Source of the DNA: Leptospira tipperaryensis | GTDB lineage: Bacteria; Spirochaetota; Leptospiria; Leptospirales; Leptospiraceae | Direction: 5' to 3' | DNA: 64,000 bases | Assembly (NCBI RefSeq): GCF_001729245.1 | Contig: NZ_CP015217.1 | Span: forward strand, 298,501 to 362,500 | Part shown: positions 20,269 to 32,368 of the stretch, piece by piece | How positions within the stretch are numbered: position 1 is the stretch's first letter | Layout: each line of letters starts with the position of its first letter | Made by a program: the position numbers and the translations under genes | Notes under the pieces: generated by a model | Seen by the model: only the letters and a program-made list of their open reading frames with translations | Database searches by the model: none | Told to the model about the DNA's origin: nothing

Positions 20269-22677
20269 GTGAAACTTTCCTTAGACTGGATGAATGACTT
20301 TGCACCTTTGAAAGAGGTCGGTCTCGATGCGATCTTAAAAAAAATTGCGATTTCGGTTTGTGAAATCGACGGCGCCGATCCCTTTCGTCCCGAGTTGGAT
20401 TTTGTAAAAATTGTAAAGATAGAATCTCTTGAAAAACATCCTTCCGCAGATAAACTCCAAATCGCGCAGGTCACGAACGGTTCCGCAAAATCCCAAATTG
20501 TCACCGGCGCCACCAATGTAAAAGTTGGGGACTTGGTTCCGCTCGCAATTCCCGGCGCAAAACTGGGAGATAAGGAAATCTTAGAATCGGAACTGAGAGG
20601 AGTGAAAAGTTCCGGAATGCTCTGTTCCGAAAAAGAATTGTCCCTTGCAGAAGAAAGTTCCGGTGTTTGGATTTTAAACGACGTGGAAGGAGCCGAGATC
20701 GGAAAATCGATCCGAGCTCTATTACATTACGATGATATCATATTCGACGTGGATAATAAGTCGATCACTCATAGACCGGATCTTTGGAATCATTTCGGTT
20801 TTGCGAGAGAACTTGCGTCGCAGCTGAAACTTCCGGTTCAATTTAATCCTTTTGAGTCTCTTTGGAATTTTGATCTCAACATTCCTCTTCCAAAAGTATT
20901 AGAAAATCAGAATGCACATTCTTACTACGCTTCTTCGATTCAGGGAGTTTCGATTCTTCCTTCCAAAAGAAAGTTTCGGGCGAGATTACAAAAATGCGGA
21001 ATTCGAGTGATCAATAACGTCGTTGATATTTCCAATTACGTAATGCTCGAGATGGGACAACCCACTCATTTTTTTGATAAGAAATTCTTGGAAACTCAAG
21101 GTGGGATTTCTCTCGAAGTATCGTTTGCGAAGAAGGGAGAAAGTTTTGCTTTGTTGGATGAAAGTTCTCCCGCTCTGGAAGAAGAAATTCTTCTCATACG
21201 AAATCAAGGAAAGCCGGTCGCGATCGCCGGTGTGATGGGTGGAAAAGAATCCGCGGTTCAGAACGGCTCCACCGAAATCGTAATGGAATCCGCCGTCTTC
21301 GCGAGAGAACGAGTTCGTAAATCAATCCGCCTAACAGGGATTCGGTCCGATTCTTCCGTACGTTACGAGAAAGGTTTGGAGGCGACTACAACTCTTCCTG
21401 TGATTCGAAGAGCACTCAATCTCTTAAAAGAAAACGGATGTACGGAACTCAAGGCTTCCGAGCCGGTTGGATTTTTACATACTCCTCATAAAGAAGTTCA
21501 CATTCATACGGATATTCATTTTATCAATACAAAGCTCGGAGTAGAATTATCAAAGGGCGACGTTACCGATATTTTAGAAAGACTTCACTTCGGCGTTTCT
21601 TGGAAAGGAGAACACCTGGAAGTTTTGGTTCCTAAATTCCGTCACAACTACGACGTGACGATTCCGGAAGACCTCGTGGAAGAGATCGGAAGGACCCGAG
21701 GTTACGATACGATTCAAGTCGCTCCGGTTTTGGCTGAAGTAAAAACTCCGATTCGAAATCTGGGTCGTGAATTGGAAAGAAAACTCAAAACATTTTTTTC
21801 GGGAAGTCTTAGCTTTCACGAAGTTTATAATTATTCCTTTCAATCTTTAAAAGAAAATACGGTCGACGGAGATCCAAAACTTTCAGTTAAAATTAAGAAT
21901 GAGATGCCGGAAGAACAAGCGGTTCTCAGAAATTCTTTGCTCCCTTCTCTTCTGAAGAATGTGAGAACCAACCAGGATCGTTTTTCGGAAATCAAATTGT
22001 TCGAGTTTGGAAGAACTTATTTCAATCTGCCGGAACCGAATAACGAAAAGAAATTCTTAGCCTATGCGGTCGCTTTTGAAAGAAAAAATTCAGAATCCGA
22101 TTTAAAACTTTTAGAAGAAGATTTTCTAAATGTAAGAAAACAAATCGAATCTCTTCTTGAGTCCATTCGTCTTTTTGATTATTCCTGGGAGATCAAACAA
22201 GAATCCTTTTATCATCCCGCGGCGAGTTTGTCTTTGGTAGTCGATTCGCGACAAGTCGGAGTTTTAGGCTACGTCCATCCTGCGGTGTTGGATTCTTTTG
22301 AACTGAAAAAAAGGGTGATCTACGGATCATTTGATTTCTCCGCGATCGTTGAAATCTGGAATGCGAATCGTAAAATTTCAAGATTCGTTCCCCCTTCTCA
22401 ATTTCCCGAAGCCGAGATCGATCTTTCGATTCTCATTGGAGAAAAGGAAAACACAAATCGTTTTACGGAACTTGTCAAAGAGGAGAAGATTCCCGAACTC
22501 AAAGACGGTTGGGTTTATTCTCAATTCTCCGGAGGAAACGTTCCCGAAGGAAAAAGATCGGTCAGTTATCGTTTCAAATTGGTGAACTACGAAAAAACAT
22601 TTACGCAAGAAAGAATCAAAGAAATCTCCGATCAACTTGTAACTCTGGCCGGCAAAAACGGTTTTGCGCTGAGATAA
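20269..22677 (+). CDS. pheT: Phenylalanine-tRNA ligase beta subunit
   Basis: Large subunit of the alpha2-beta2 phenylalanyl-tRNA synthetase. The GTG at 20269 is taken as start: it follows CGGAG by 9 bases and gives [14 protein letters not shown], the standard bacterial PheT beginning, for an 802-residue protein. Domains in order: B1/EMAP-like tRNA-binding domain ([23 protein letters not shown]), the B3/B4 editing region, the B5 domain (the [18 protein letters not shown] segment precedes it), and the C-terminal anticodon-binding fold. [17 protein letters not shown] is the family signature. pheS is not next to it, so the two subunit genes are separated in this genome. Confidence 0.95.
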   Translation: MKLSLDWMNDFAPLKEVGLDAILKKIAISVCEIDGADPFRPELDFVKIVKIESLEKHPSADKLQIAQVTNGSAKSQIVTGATNVKVGDLVPLAIPGAKLGDKEILESELRGVKSSGMLCSEKELSLAEESSGVWILNDVEGAEIGKSIRALLHYDDIIFDVDNKSITHRPDLWNHFGFARELASQLKLPVQFNPFESLWNFDLNIPLPKVLENQNAHSYYASSIQGVSILPSKRKFRARLQKCGIRVINNVVDISNYVMLEMGQPTHFFDKKFLETQGGISLEVSFAKKGESFALLDESSPALEEEILLIRNQGKPVAIAGVMGGKESAVQNGSTEIVMESAVFARERVRKSIRLTGIRSDSSVRYEKGLEATTTLPVIRRALNLLKENGCTELKASEPVGFLHTPHKEVHIHTDIHFINTKLGVELSKGDVTDILERLHFGVSWKGEHLEVLVPKFRHNYDVTIPEDLVEEIGRTRGYDTIQVAPVLAEVKTPIRNLGRELERKLKTFFSGSLSFHEVYNYSFQSLKENTVDGDPKLSVKIKNEMPEEQAVLRNSLLPSLLKNVRTNQDRFSEIKLFEFGRTYFNLPEPNNEKKFLAYAVAFERKNSESDLKLLEEDFLNVRKQIESLLESIRLFDYSWEIKQESFYHPAASLSLVVDSRQVGVLGYVHPAVLDSFELKKRVIYGSFDFSAIVEIWNANRKISRFVPPSQFPEAEIDLSILIGEKENTNRFTELVKEEKIPELKDGWVYSQFSGGNVPEGKRSVSYRFKLVNYEKTFTQERIKEISDQLVTLAGKNGFALR

Positions 22678-22678
22678 A

Positions 22679-23248
22679 ATGAAAATTCACGAGACCGCGT
22701 TTATTCATCCGCAGGCGTCAGCGATCGGTTTGGTCGAGATGGGAGCTTATTCTTCTCTTTGGCCGGGGGCCGTCGCGAGAGCCGATATGAATCAGATCGT
22801 TCTCGGAGAAGGCGTGAACATTCAAGACAATACTACCTTGCACACGGATTCAAGTAGAGGAATCCTGATCGGAGATTATACGTTAGTCGGTCATAACGCG
22901 ATGCTTCACGGCTGCAAGATCGGAAGAGGTTGTCTTATCGGGATCGGAAGTATCGTGTTAGACGATGCGGAGATCGGAGACGGTTCTATGGTCATGGCGG
23001 GTTGTATGGTTCGAGGTGGAAAAAAAATTCCTCCCGGAGCGATGGTCATTCAGAAAGACGGTGAGTTAAAAATCTTCGAAGGAAAGGCAAAACCGATTTA
23101 TACGGTGGCCGGTTGTTTGGAATATATCGCTCTTTCGAAACGTTTCAAAGAGGGAATTTTCGGTCCGTTTTCAAAGGAAGAGGAAATTGAATTTCAAAAT
23201 CAGGCGAAGCTGATTTTAGAGAGAATGGGAATTCCTTTTAAAGGATAA
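22679..23248 (+). CDS. Gamma-carbonic anhydrase-like hexapeptide protein
   Basis: Left-handed beta-helix protein of 189 residues with hexapeptide repeats through most of its length. The three zinc-ligand histidines of gamma-class carbonic anhydrases are visible in TLHTD and VGHNAMLHGC, and the MVRGGKKIPPGAMV turn is typical. Similar proteins are called YrdA/CaiE/PaaY-like; true carbonic anhydrase activity is unproven. It begins one base after the pheT stop (TAAAATG), so it is probably co-transcribed and translationally coupled. Confidence 0.87.
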   Translation: MKIHETAFIHPQASAIGLVEMGAYSSLWPGAVARADMNQIVLGEGVNIQDNTTLHTDSSRGILIGDYTLVGHNAMLHGCKIGRGCLIGIGSIVLDDAEIGDGSMVMAGCMVRGGKKIPPGAMVIQKDGELKIFEGKAKPIYTVAGCLEYIALSKRFKEGIFGPFSKEEEIEFQNQAKLILERMGIPFKG

Positions 23249-23257
23249 TCTATTTTG

Positions 23258-23287
23258 TTTCCCGGAAATCGAACGACTTCCGGAAAA
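23258..23287. terminator. Inverted repeat between convergent genes
   Basis: CCGGAA (23262-23267) and TTCCGG (23278-23283) with flanking T and A runs form a possible bidirectional terminator between the carbonic-anhydrase-like gene and the minus-strand lipoprotein gene. Confidence 0.5.
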
Positions 23288-23299
23288 TCGTGAAAGAAC

Positions 23300-23944
23300 T
23301 TAAATCTTAATAAACTTGCCCAAAAGTTCCGCGACTTTTTGCCCTTTGCTTTTTGCATCCTTATCGAGAAAGGTTCCCGTAAAGACGTGAGCTTTCTTAT
23401 CTACGATAAATACCAACTGATAGTTGTGAACCTTATAACTTTTTCCCGCAATCGATTGTTCAAATCTGCTTTCAAGAAGCGCCGATTCTAATCCTTGAAT
23501 CTTGGATTTTTTCGGAGGATTGATCATTTCGTATTTCTGAAAGACGGTTGGATAAAGACCGGTTACTGCAGAAATATAATCGTCGAGTGTTATTTCTCTC
23601 GGTTGTTTGGAAAGATCTTCTATCGTATAATTTACGTTTGTGTTGAAAGTCTGAGCCTCTGGGCTTCCCTGAGGATATTCGAAAAGGAAGAAGTTGATGC
23701 CCGCGACTTCCAGAGCTTTTTTAATCGCTCCTGAATTGTCAGAACTTGCCGCTATTTCCTGTGCTTGGTTGATGAGGTTTGGATTGTCATTAAAATACCA
23801 GCCTTCGTAGTTGAGCCCAAGCCCGAGGGACGGAAGTTGGATCACTTTAGAGTTCGGATCTAGGCTGTGTTCTTTTTTACAGTTAATAAGAAAAGAAACA
23901 ATGAGAATCAAGAGTAAAGAATTTCGAATCGAATTGTATTTCAT
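23300..23944 (-). CDS. Lipoprotein of unknown function
   Basis: Predicted lipoprotein of 214 residues. The ATG at 23944 is preceded by AAGGGG at good spacing and gives the signal peptide MKYNSIRNSLLLILIVSFLINC with lipidation at Cys. The mature part has alternating strands and helices (IQLPSLGLGLNYEGWYFND..., YKVHNYQLVFIVDKKAHVFTGTFL) reminiscent of small periplasmic proteins of the PsbP/DUF1795-like kind, but I would not assign a family. It is monocistronic. Confidence 0.7.
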   Translation of the reverse strand: MKYNSIRNSLLLILIVSFLINCKKEHSLDPNSKVIQLPSLGLGLNYEGWYFNDNPNLINQAQEIAASSDNSGAIKKALEVAGINFFLFEYPQGSPEAQTFNTNVNYTIEDLSKQPREITLDDYISAVTGLYPTVFQKYEMINPPKKSKIQGLESALLESRFEQSIAGKSYKVHNYQLVFIVDKKAHVFTGTFLDKDAKSKGQKVAELLGKFIKI

Positions 23945-24080
23945 AAAATGCCCCTTAAGAAATGGAAAAGATAACTTTTCATGAAAAAAAGCCAATCAAA
24001 TTACGCTTAGATCGGGAAATACTGGAAGGAATTCAGATAGAGAAATCTTATCTTTTGTTTTGAAATCTTCGATTCAAAAC

Positions 24081-24110
24081 AAAAAAGCCGATCTACAAAG
24101 ACCGGCTTTT
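24081..24110 (-). terminator. Rho-independent terminator of the oxidase-subunit gene
   Basis: Read on the minus strand, AAAAGCCGGTCT and AGATCGGCTTTT pair (one mismatch) around a 4-6 base loop and are followed by a T run. It lies 27 bases after the stop of the minus-strand gene at 24137. Confidence 0.75.
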
Positions 24111-24136
24111 CCGAATTCTAAGATTTTAAATTCGAA

Positions 24137-24724
<588 letters not shown>

Positions 24725-24795
24725 ATATCCTGAATTTGGACCGCAGAGTTTGCGGATGGTTTTCCGGGCGGTAAACCGCAACCTATGGGACATCC

Positions 24796-26071
<1,276 letters not shown>

Positions 26072-26136
26072 TTTTTTCGTTTGTAAGATAAAGATCGGGG
26101 GATAAGAATTTCGATAATCTGAATAAGGGTAAATCT

Positions 26137-26931
26137 ATGAACATCCGTATTTTATCAATTCTGACAATTCTTTCGCTCACTGGGATCGGTGCGGCGCCTA
26201 ACAAGGTGTTAACCTTAGAAGAGAAGGAAGAACAGAGACAGATAGAAGCCGTTCGTAAAGGCGGATTTACGGATATCGAAGTCGATAACCTTCACGCTTC
26301 GATTGCGGCCAACATTCTTAAGATCAATAACCTCTTAAAAGATGAGACTTATAAAAAGGCCCTTCGTTATATCGAGGACGAACCGAGAGAAGCCGCCAAA
26401 TTTCTTTTTCAAGACAAAGAAAACAAACAATACTTAGAATTGGATCTCGGTCTTGGTCAATCCTTTGCCGATTATCCGAAAACCTATCTCTATCAATCTA
26501 AAATTTATATTTATCCTGGAACCGACGGTCAATCTCTGGATAAGATCATTCTCCAGTTCAAAAGAACAAACGCAAGGGGAGAAGTTTTTATCAGAGAGAT
26601 GAGACGTCTGATTAACAATTCTCCGAAAGGTCCCACCTTTTTGGGAGATGGAAAGAGAACTCCAAACAATAACAGCGAAATCCTTTTAGAATTTTTTTCC
26701 AGTCATGATACCGATTTTCTCTGGCCGGACAATCCGATCCAACCCGTTCCTGCGAGTGTTACTTCGAAGTTGCACGATCCGACCAATCCGCTTCCTTACA
26801 ACAAACAGAGACAGATCATTCTACAGTACAAAAGATATATGAGAAAAGTGGATAAGATGGTCGCTCTAAAACTTCATACGATGGAATTGGATCAAAAGAG
26901 AATGGTCTCTAAGATGTTAGAATTCCGTTAG
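26137..26931 (+). CDS. Exported protein of unknown function
   Basis: 264 residues with a cleavable signal peptide (MNIRILSILTILSLTGIGAAP, probable cleavage after GAA). The mature protein is charged; an N-terminal helical part (EEKEEQRQIEAVRKGGF ... ANILKINNLLKDETYKKAL) is followed by a strand-rich middle (YLYQSKIYIYPGTDGQSLDKIILQFKR) and a helical C-terminus ending MVSKMLEFR. I do not recognise a family. It is followed by a good terminator and is a single-gene unit, divergent from the ATP-grasp-like gene with a 65-base shared upstream region. Confidence 0.75.
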   Translation: MNIRILSILTILSLTGIGAAPNKVLTLEEKEEQRQIEAVRKGGFTDIEVDNLHASIAANILKINNLLKDETYKKALRYIEDEPREAAKFLFQDKENKQYLELDLGLGQSFADYPKTYLYQSKIYIYPGTDGQSLDKIILQFKRTNARGEVFIREMRRLINNSPKGPTFLGDGKRTPNNNSEILLEFFSSHDTDFLWPDNPIQPVPASVTSKLHDPTNPLPYNKQRQIILQYKRYMRKVDKMVALKLHTMELDQKRMVSKMLEFR

Positions 26932-26966
26932 AAGTTATATTAGAATTTTTTAAAATATCAAGAATG

Positions 26967-26989
26967 GCCGCTTACAAAGCGGCTTTTTT
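26967..26989 (+). terminator. Rho-independent terminator
   Basis: GCCGCTT (26967-26973), 3-base loop, AAGCGGC (26977-26983), then six T. It follows the stop of the exported-protein gene by 36 bases. Confidence 0.85.
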
Positions 26990-27205
26990 GTTTGAACATT
27001 AATTCTCGCGGCGAATCTAAAAATCCAAATTTGAATATCTGAGTTTGCAAATCGGATCCTAAGGCTTTCGTCTCTACAAAATTCTTCCCTCAACCACGTT
27101 TGAAAACGGCTTTAAATTCCTTTCTCGTAGATTTATAGAATTAGAGAGAGGGTTTTTCAAAAAGAAATAAAGTTCAAAAAAATTTAGGCTTTCGGAGAAA
27201 AGATT

Positions 27206-27415
27206 CTATTTCTTAATCAGGAAATCACTGATGACTTTTTCTTCAGTCAGATACTTTTTATTTAGATAGGAAATGGCGTGATTGATAAATCTTGGAATCT
27301 CTTTTCCAGCGTCCAACAGATCCAATTTTGTCTGAGTCAATTCGTCAATGGTGGCGAGAGCCAGTTTTCTTTGGCTCTGATGCGATTCGAACTCGTCTTC
27401 TGATTCAAGTGCCAT
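27206..27415 (-). CDS. Small protein of unknown function
   Basis: 69 residues (MALESEDEFESHQSQRKLALATIDELTQ...), acidic at the N-terminus and helical, with no signal peptide or known domain. The composition looks like a real small protein rather than a shadow frame, but the ribosome site is weak. It sits alone between a terminator and the UMF1-type MFS gene. Confidence 0.5.
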   Translation of the reverse strand: MALESEDEFESHQSQRKLALATIDELTQTKLDLLDAGKEIPRFINHAISYLNKKYLTEEKVISDFLIKK

Positions 27416-27489
27416 TCTAAGGTTTATCCGTTTAGAGGATAACAGGAATCACAAGAAAGGGCAAGTCTTTCTTGTGATTCTTTCATAAC

Positions 27490-28827
27490 TCAGGATTCTT
27501 TATAATCGACCGCTGTTTGAATTCCTCTTTCTTCATCCACGAATGCATTGATCAGAAGCGAAATGACGAAGAAAACGGCGACCACTAAGAATGAATTTCG
27601 AAGATCGAATAAAATCTGAAGTCCGCCGACTGCGACGAGTCCGAACGCCGCCGCGACTTTTCCGGACAAACCCCAGAGCCCGAAAAATTCTCCGGATTTG
27701 GATTCGGGAGCAAAGAGCCCGACAATAGCGCGGCTTGCGGATTGTGTCGCACCTAAGCCCGCGCCGGCAAAAACCGTGGTTCCTACAAAGACCCATTGTT
27801 GTGTGGTCGGAACTCCGATTCCGATCAGTAATGCGGTCAGATCCTTTACCCAGTAGATCATCAGCAGACACGCAATCCATAAGAAAAGCGTAATATTAAA
27901 AGTCTTTTTGGCCCCGATCTTATCCTGAATGAACCCGAAAAGGATCGCGCCGACGGCCGCAAAAAGTTGAATCAAGAGAAACATCGCGATCTCGTGTTTT
28001 TCTTCCGTTTTGATTTCCTGAGCTCCATAAATAAATGCAAAACTGATTACGATTCCAAGAGCGGCCATTGCAAAGAAAAGAGAGACGAGATAGATTGCCA
28101 TATCTCTGAATTTATGAATTTCTTTCATGGTCGCGACCACTCTTTCCATTCCAATTTTGAGATAGGAAAGTCCTTCCGGTTTGTCCTTTCCATCGGTATA
28201 TTCTCTTAAAAGAAGAAAGGTCGGAATTCCGGCGAATAAAAAGAAGAAGGCCGTGTATGGTCCAACCATTCTTAGATTGTCAAAATTCTCGAGCGTTTTA
28301 GGTCCTAGGGTGTTGACTAACGCGACCGCGGCAATTCCGCCAAAGTAACCGATTCCCCATGCATAGCCTGAAATTTTTCCGAGGTCTTCTTTGGGACCGA
28401 GATAGGGAAGAAAGCTGGAAGCAAAGTTTTCTCCCGAAGCAAAGAAGAAGTTAGAAAGAATAATCAGTATAAAGGCGAGGACGTATTGTCCCGGTGCGAT
28501 TACGAACCACAAAGCTCCCGTTGAAATGATGCAGAAGACATAACTATAAAATAGAAACTGTTTCTTTCTCGCGGAATAGTCCGTGATGGCTCCGAAGATC
28601 GGCCCGGTCAATACGACGAGCAAATAAGAAATTGCGAGCGCGATGGACCAGAGAAGATTCCCGTATTCGTACGGATTTTCCTGATTGGAGGAGGCAGGGA
28701 CGACTAATTGGCTAAAAACGATTCCGTATGTTACACTGATAATGACCGTTGTATAAGAGGAGTTCGCAAAATCGAACATGCACCAGCCGAGGATCTCTCG
28801 GAGAGGGGCTCTTTTTGTATCTTGCAT
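27490..28827 (-). CDS. MFS transporter, UMF1 (Atg22-like) family
   Basis: 445-residue inner-membrane protein with about twelve hydrophobic helices. The N-terminal motif REILGWCMFDFANSSYTTVI is the hallmark of the UMF1/Atg22-like major facilitator family, and the loop motifs GPIFGAITDYSARKK (between helices 2 and 3) and GFIQDKIGAKKTF (central loop) fit. The C-terminal GLGATQSASRAIVGLFAPESKSGEFFGLWG segment is also typical. Transported substrate is unknown; eukaryotic relatives export amino acids from vacuoles. The start has AAAGGA at good spacing. Confidence 0.88.
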   Translation of the reverse strand: MQDTKRAPLREILGWCMFDFANSSYTTVIISVTYGIVFSQLVVPASSNQENPYEYGNLLWSIALAISYLLVVLTGPIFGAITDYSARKKQFLFYSYVFCIISTGALWFVIAPGQYVLAFILIILSNFFFASGENFASSFLPYLGPKEDLGKISGYAWGIGYFGGIAAVALVNTLGPKTLENFDNLRMVGPYTAFFFLFAGIPTFLLLREYTDGKDKPEGLSYLKIGMERVVATMKEIHKFRDMAIYLVSLFFAMAALGIVISFAFIYGAQEIKTEEKHEIAMFLLIQLFAAVGAILFGFIQDKIGAKKTFNITLFLWIACLLMIYWVKDLTALLIGIGVPTTQQWVFVGTTVFAGAGLGATQSASRAIVGLFAPESKSGEFFGLWGLSGKVAAAFGLVAVGGLQILFDLRNSFLVVAVFFVISLLINAFVDEERGIQTAVDYKES

Positions 28828-28984
28828 GGGTTTCCTTTGTTTTTAATCAGAAATTTCAAAAAAGGCTATTTTTCGGAAACTGGATGTCAAATGAAAACCG
28901 TAAAAAATTTCTCTTGCAGAAGAATTTCAGAGTCTCTAATCTGATTGGAAACCCGGTTTCTAACTGTCCAATTATATAGAAGAT

Positions 28985-29212
28985 ATGGATTCCTCATTTT
29001 TCAGCCAAGTCGACCTCTGTCAATTGATGCGTCCTAGAAAGGTCTGCGTTTGTAATCAGGTCTCGGAAGAAGAGATCCTAACGTCGATTCGAAACGGTCA
29101 TGATACATTAGAGAAACTCATGGACGATACGGGCGCCTCGACCGGTTGCGGGACCTGTATGGGTTCGGTTCGAAAACTTTTAGCTCAGGAACTCAAAGTT
29201 CCGAGAGCATGA
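28985..29212 (+). CDS. Bfd-like [2Fe-2S] protein
   Basis: 75-residue protein with the BFD-type cluster motif: KVCVCNQVSEEEI (C-x-C) and STGCGTC (C-x2-C), the same arrangement as in the middle of NirB. Such domains bind [2Fe-2S] and mediate electron transfer, for example bacterioferritin-associated ferredoxin. Its TGA overlaps the ATG of the RibD-like gene (ATGA at 29209), so the two are translationally coupled and may work together in a reduction, though no partner redox enzyme is proven. Confidence 0.82.
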   Translation: MDSSFFSQVDLCQLMRPRKVCVCNQVSEEEILTSIRNGHDTLEKLMDDTGASTGCGTCMGSVRKLLAQELKVPRA

Positions 29213-29865
29213 CTTCACTCCCAAACGTAACAATCAACATGGCGATGACTCTGGATGGAAAGGTCTCCCGTCCGGACGGAAGATGGTACGGACTTTCTTC
29301 CAGAAATGATAAGAAGAGAATGGATGAAATCCGCTCCAAAGCGGAGGTCTTGATTCTCGGAAAGAATTCGATTCTCAACGACGATCCTGTTATTCATCTA
29401 AGGTATGTGGAAGACGGGAAAGATCCTAGACCTGTGATTCTTCTTCGCTCCGGAACTCTTCCGGAGGACAAAAAAGTATTCCGTTTTTCTAAAGAACCTC
29501 CGTTAATCTTTTGTCTGAATGAAAACTATTCTCTTGTTCGGGACAACCTTTGCTCGGTGGCGGAGATCATTTTGATTCCCGGTTCCGATTTGAGTCCTTT
29601 GGAAGTACTTAAGGTTTTATCGGAGAGGGGATATCGTGAAGTTCTTCTCGAAGGCGGACCTTCTCTGAACGATTCCTTCTTTCGCTTGGATCTCATATCA
29701 AGAATCTATATTACCATCGTTCCATTCCTGATCGGAAAAACCGATCTTCCGTCGATCACCGGCGGTCGGAAAGAATATCCCGATTTCGATCAAAATAGAT
29801 GGAAGCTTGTTACATCGGAAATATTAGAAAATGAAGTTTTTCTAATGTACGAAAAACAAGAGTAA
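29209..29865 (+). CDS. RibD C-terminal (dihydrofolate-reductase-like) reductase
   Basis: 218-residue stand-alone reductase of the RibD C-terminal/DHFR-like fold. The opening VTINMAMTLDGKVSRPDGRWYGLSSRNDKKRMDEIRS and the GKNSILNDDP and EVLLEGGPSLNDSFF segments match the family, which uses NADPH to reduce a ribosylaminopyrimidine or related carbonyl/imine substrate. There is no deaminase domain, so it is not full RibD; function in riboflavin synthesis is not certain. Longer in-frame starts lie inside the Bfd-like gene and are rejected in favour of the coupled ATG at 29209. Confidence 0.8.
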   Translation: MTSLPNVTINMAMTLDGKVSRPDGRWYGLSSRNDKKRMDEIRSKAEVLILGKNSILNDDPVIHLRYVEDGKDPRPVILLRSGTLPEDKKVFRFSKEPPLIFCLNENYSLVRDNLCSVAEIILIPGSDLSPLEVLKVLSERGYREVLLEGGPSLNDSFFRLDLISRIYITIVPFLIGKTDLPSITGGRKEYPDFDQNRWKLVTSEILENEVFLMYEKQE

Positions 29866-29888
29866 AGCTTAATTTTCGGAAGCGAACT

Positions 29889-30521
<633 letters not shown>

Positions 30522-30693
30522 CTTTTCGGGAGTTTTCCCCGATCGAATAGGACGTTTGAATTCAATAATTTTTTTGTTCGGACAGTTTGTCGGAACGATT
30601 GTACATTCGGAACCTGTTTTAGAACATCCGATTGGATCGAAATGGTCGGAAGACCGGCCTCGTTTTGAGTTTTGGAACGAACTCTGAGTCGGA

Positions 30694-31119
30694 TCAGAAT
30701 CTTTCGATTCGTTTAACAAGAGCGCGAATTTCTTCTTCCGACAATTCATTTTTAAAAGAAGGCATGGTCAGATTTTTTCCGTCTCGAATTGTTTTAAAAA
30801 TTCCTTCCCTCATCTTATCTCCTCCAAAGAAAAAACCCATTTTGATTCCAAAACCGCGGAGCTTTTTTGGTTTTGGGAGAATCGAATCTTTCGGAGTTCC
30901 GTCCACTCCGTGACAGACGGCACATTTTTGTTCCCAGAGAAGGTTGGCTTGGTTTTCGTCGATCGAAAGCGTGGAGGAATCCATTTTGGAATTCGGAGAG
31001 GATTGGCACGACAAACAAAAAAAATAAACAATGAGAATGGAATATACTTTTTTCTTGTTTAGATTCAATTTGAATTTCGCGGTTTGAAACCTGGAAATAA
31101 AATTTCGATCCTCATTCAT
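30694..31119 (-). CDS. Lipoprotein c-type cytochrome
   Basis: Class I monohaem cytochrome c anchored as a lipoprotein. The signal peptide ends in the lipobox YFFCLSC, and the mature part carries CAVCH (haem attachment, C-x2-C-H) after NLLWEQK. A distal methionine ligand is present in NLTMPSFKNELSEEEIRALVKRI. It functions as a periplasmic electron carrier; the partner is unknown. Its start overlaps the end of the upstream acyltransferase gene by 8 bases, so the two share a transcript. Confidence 0.85.
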   Translation of the reverse strand: MNEDRNFISRFQTAKFKLNLNKKKVYSILIVYFFCLSCQSSPNSKMDSSTLSIDENQANLLWEQKCAVCHGVDGTPKDSILPKPKKLRGFGIKMGFFFGGDKMREGIFKTIRDGKNLTMPSFKNELSEEEIRALVKRIERF

Positions 31120-31954
31120 TCACTTTTGTGCCCCAGTTTTTCAAATGAGAAACCACAAAATTCAATAAGGATTCTTGATTCTTTCTGGAATCCGTGGTTG
31201 GAAGAAGAGGATCGCCGAATGTAATAAAAATCTTGCGATCTCTAAAAATGCGGGCCAGATCTTTCACGACTCTTCCGTTTTCCCAGAAATCGGTTCTGAG
31301 CGCGATCGGAATCACGGGCACTCCGGCGCGGGCCGCGAGTTTGATTGCGATTGAATTGAATTCTGCAGGAGTAAAATCCGTGGTTCGCGTGCTCTGTGGA
31401 AATACGATAATCGACATTCCTTTTTTGAGCAAAGCCGTTCCTTGTTCGAGAACCGCAACCAAGTCTTCTCTTGGATTGCTTCTTCCGACCGAGATCGGGT
31501 CTCTCGATCTCATGATGGGACCAAAAAGTTTTCCTGTTGTTAGGCTTTCTTTGACTACGAATGTTACGGGCTTATATTGAGTTACAAAGGTCGGAAGAAT
31601 GAAGGTCTCACAAGTGCTCATGTGATTTCCTGCGATGACAACGGGCCCGTCTACGGAGAGAATTTTTTCGATTCCTTCTACCTTGACCTTGCCGCCGCAG
31701 TTTTCTACTAAGTCGAGAATCTTAGCTGAAGATTCGCACCAAGTCGGATTATCGTAGAATCCCTTGAGGGCTAAACCTCTGCTTCTAAATATTTCTTTGA
31801 AATAACCGTAGTGAAACGCTAAGTCCGTATCTCCGAAGATGCGGTCTGCCAGAGATCTTTTTTTGTCGGGAGCCGTTTCGTAAGAAATGGAAAGGCCTTC
31901 TTTATAGCTCAGCGGTTTGCAGAGATCTTTTCTTTGCAAAATTTGATGACTCAT
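31112..31954 (-). CDS. 1-acyl-glycerol-3-phosphate acyltransferase-like (PlsC family)
   Basis: Phospholipid-synthesis type acyltransferase of 280 residues. The PlsC/LPLAT fold motifs are present but variant: motif I is NHMSTCE (His 111, Glu 116; H-x4-E where PlsC normally has H-x4-D) and motif III is FPQSTRT where FPEGTRS is usual. The PVIPIALRTDFW segment matches motif IV. The substrate could therefore differ from lysophosphatidic acid. AAGGAAA precedes the start. The cytochrome gene overlaps its 3' end. Confidence 0.8.
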   Translation of the reverse strand: MSHQILQRKDLCKPLSYKEGLSISYETAPDKKRSLADRIFGDTDLAFHYGYFKEIFRSRGLALKGFYDNPTWCESSAKILDLVENCGGKVKVEGIEKILSVDGPVVIAGNHMSTCETFILPTFVTQYKPVTFVVKESLTTGKLFGPIMRSRDPISVGRSNPREDLVAVLEQGTALLKKGMSIIVFPQSTRTTDFTPAEFNSIAIKLAARAGVPVIPIALRTDFWENGRVVKDLARIFRDRKIFITFGDPLLPTTDSRKNQESLLNFVVSHLKNWGTKVNE

Positions 31955-32169
31955 CTTGGATTTCCTTTTTACGCACTCGGGGTCGCGAGCGCAATTCTAC
32001 ATCTCTTCAGTTTTATTAAACTAAAAATCTTTACTTGGTAGAAAAGAATATAGGACTCTTTCTATTCGTTTTAGATTATTTTATTGGAAGTAGATTCGAT
32101 TCTAAAGTTGCAAAAAGTGAAAGGAAGAATCGAATTTGAATTTTTTTCGAAAGGAGGGCTTAAAATAAG

Positions 32170-32290
<121 letters not shown>

Positions 32291-32301
32291 ATCTTGATGA
32301 C

Positions 32302-32329
32302 AGTATTTTTCAAGGGACAACTTTGTCAT
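32302..32329 (-). promoter_or_regulatory. Possible 5S rRNA promoter
   Basis: On the minus strand, ATGACA (complement of 32324-32329) and AATACT (complement of 32302-32307) are 16 bases apart and lie just upstream of the 5S gene; the spacer contains a small GACAA-N2-TTGTC dyad. A weak match only. Confidence 0.3.
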
Positions 32330-32368
32330 TCTTAAATTAAAAAGTAAGAGCGTTTTTTCTTTTTTATT

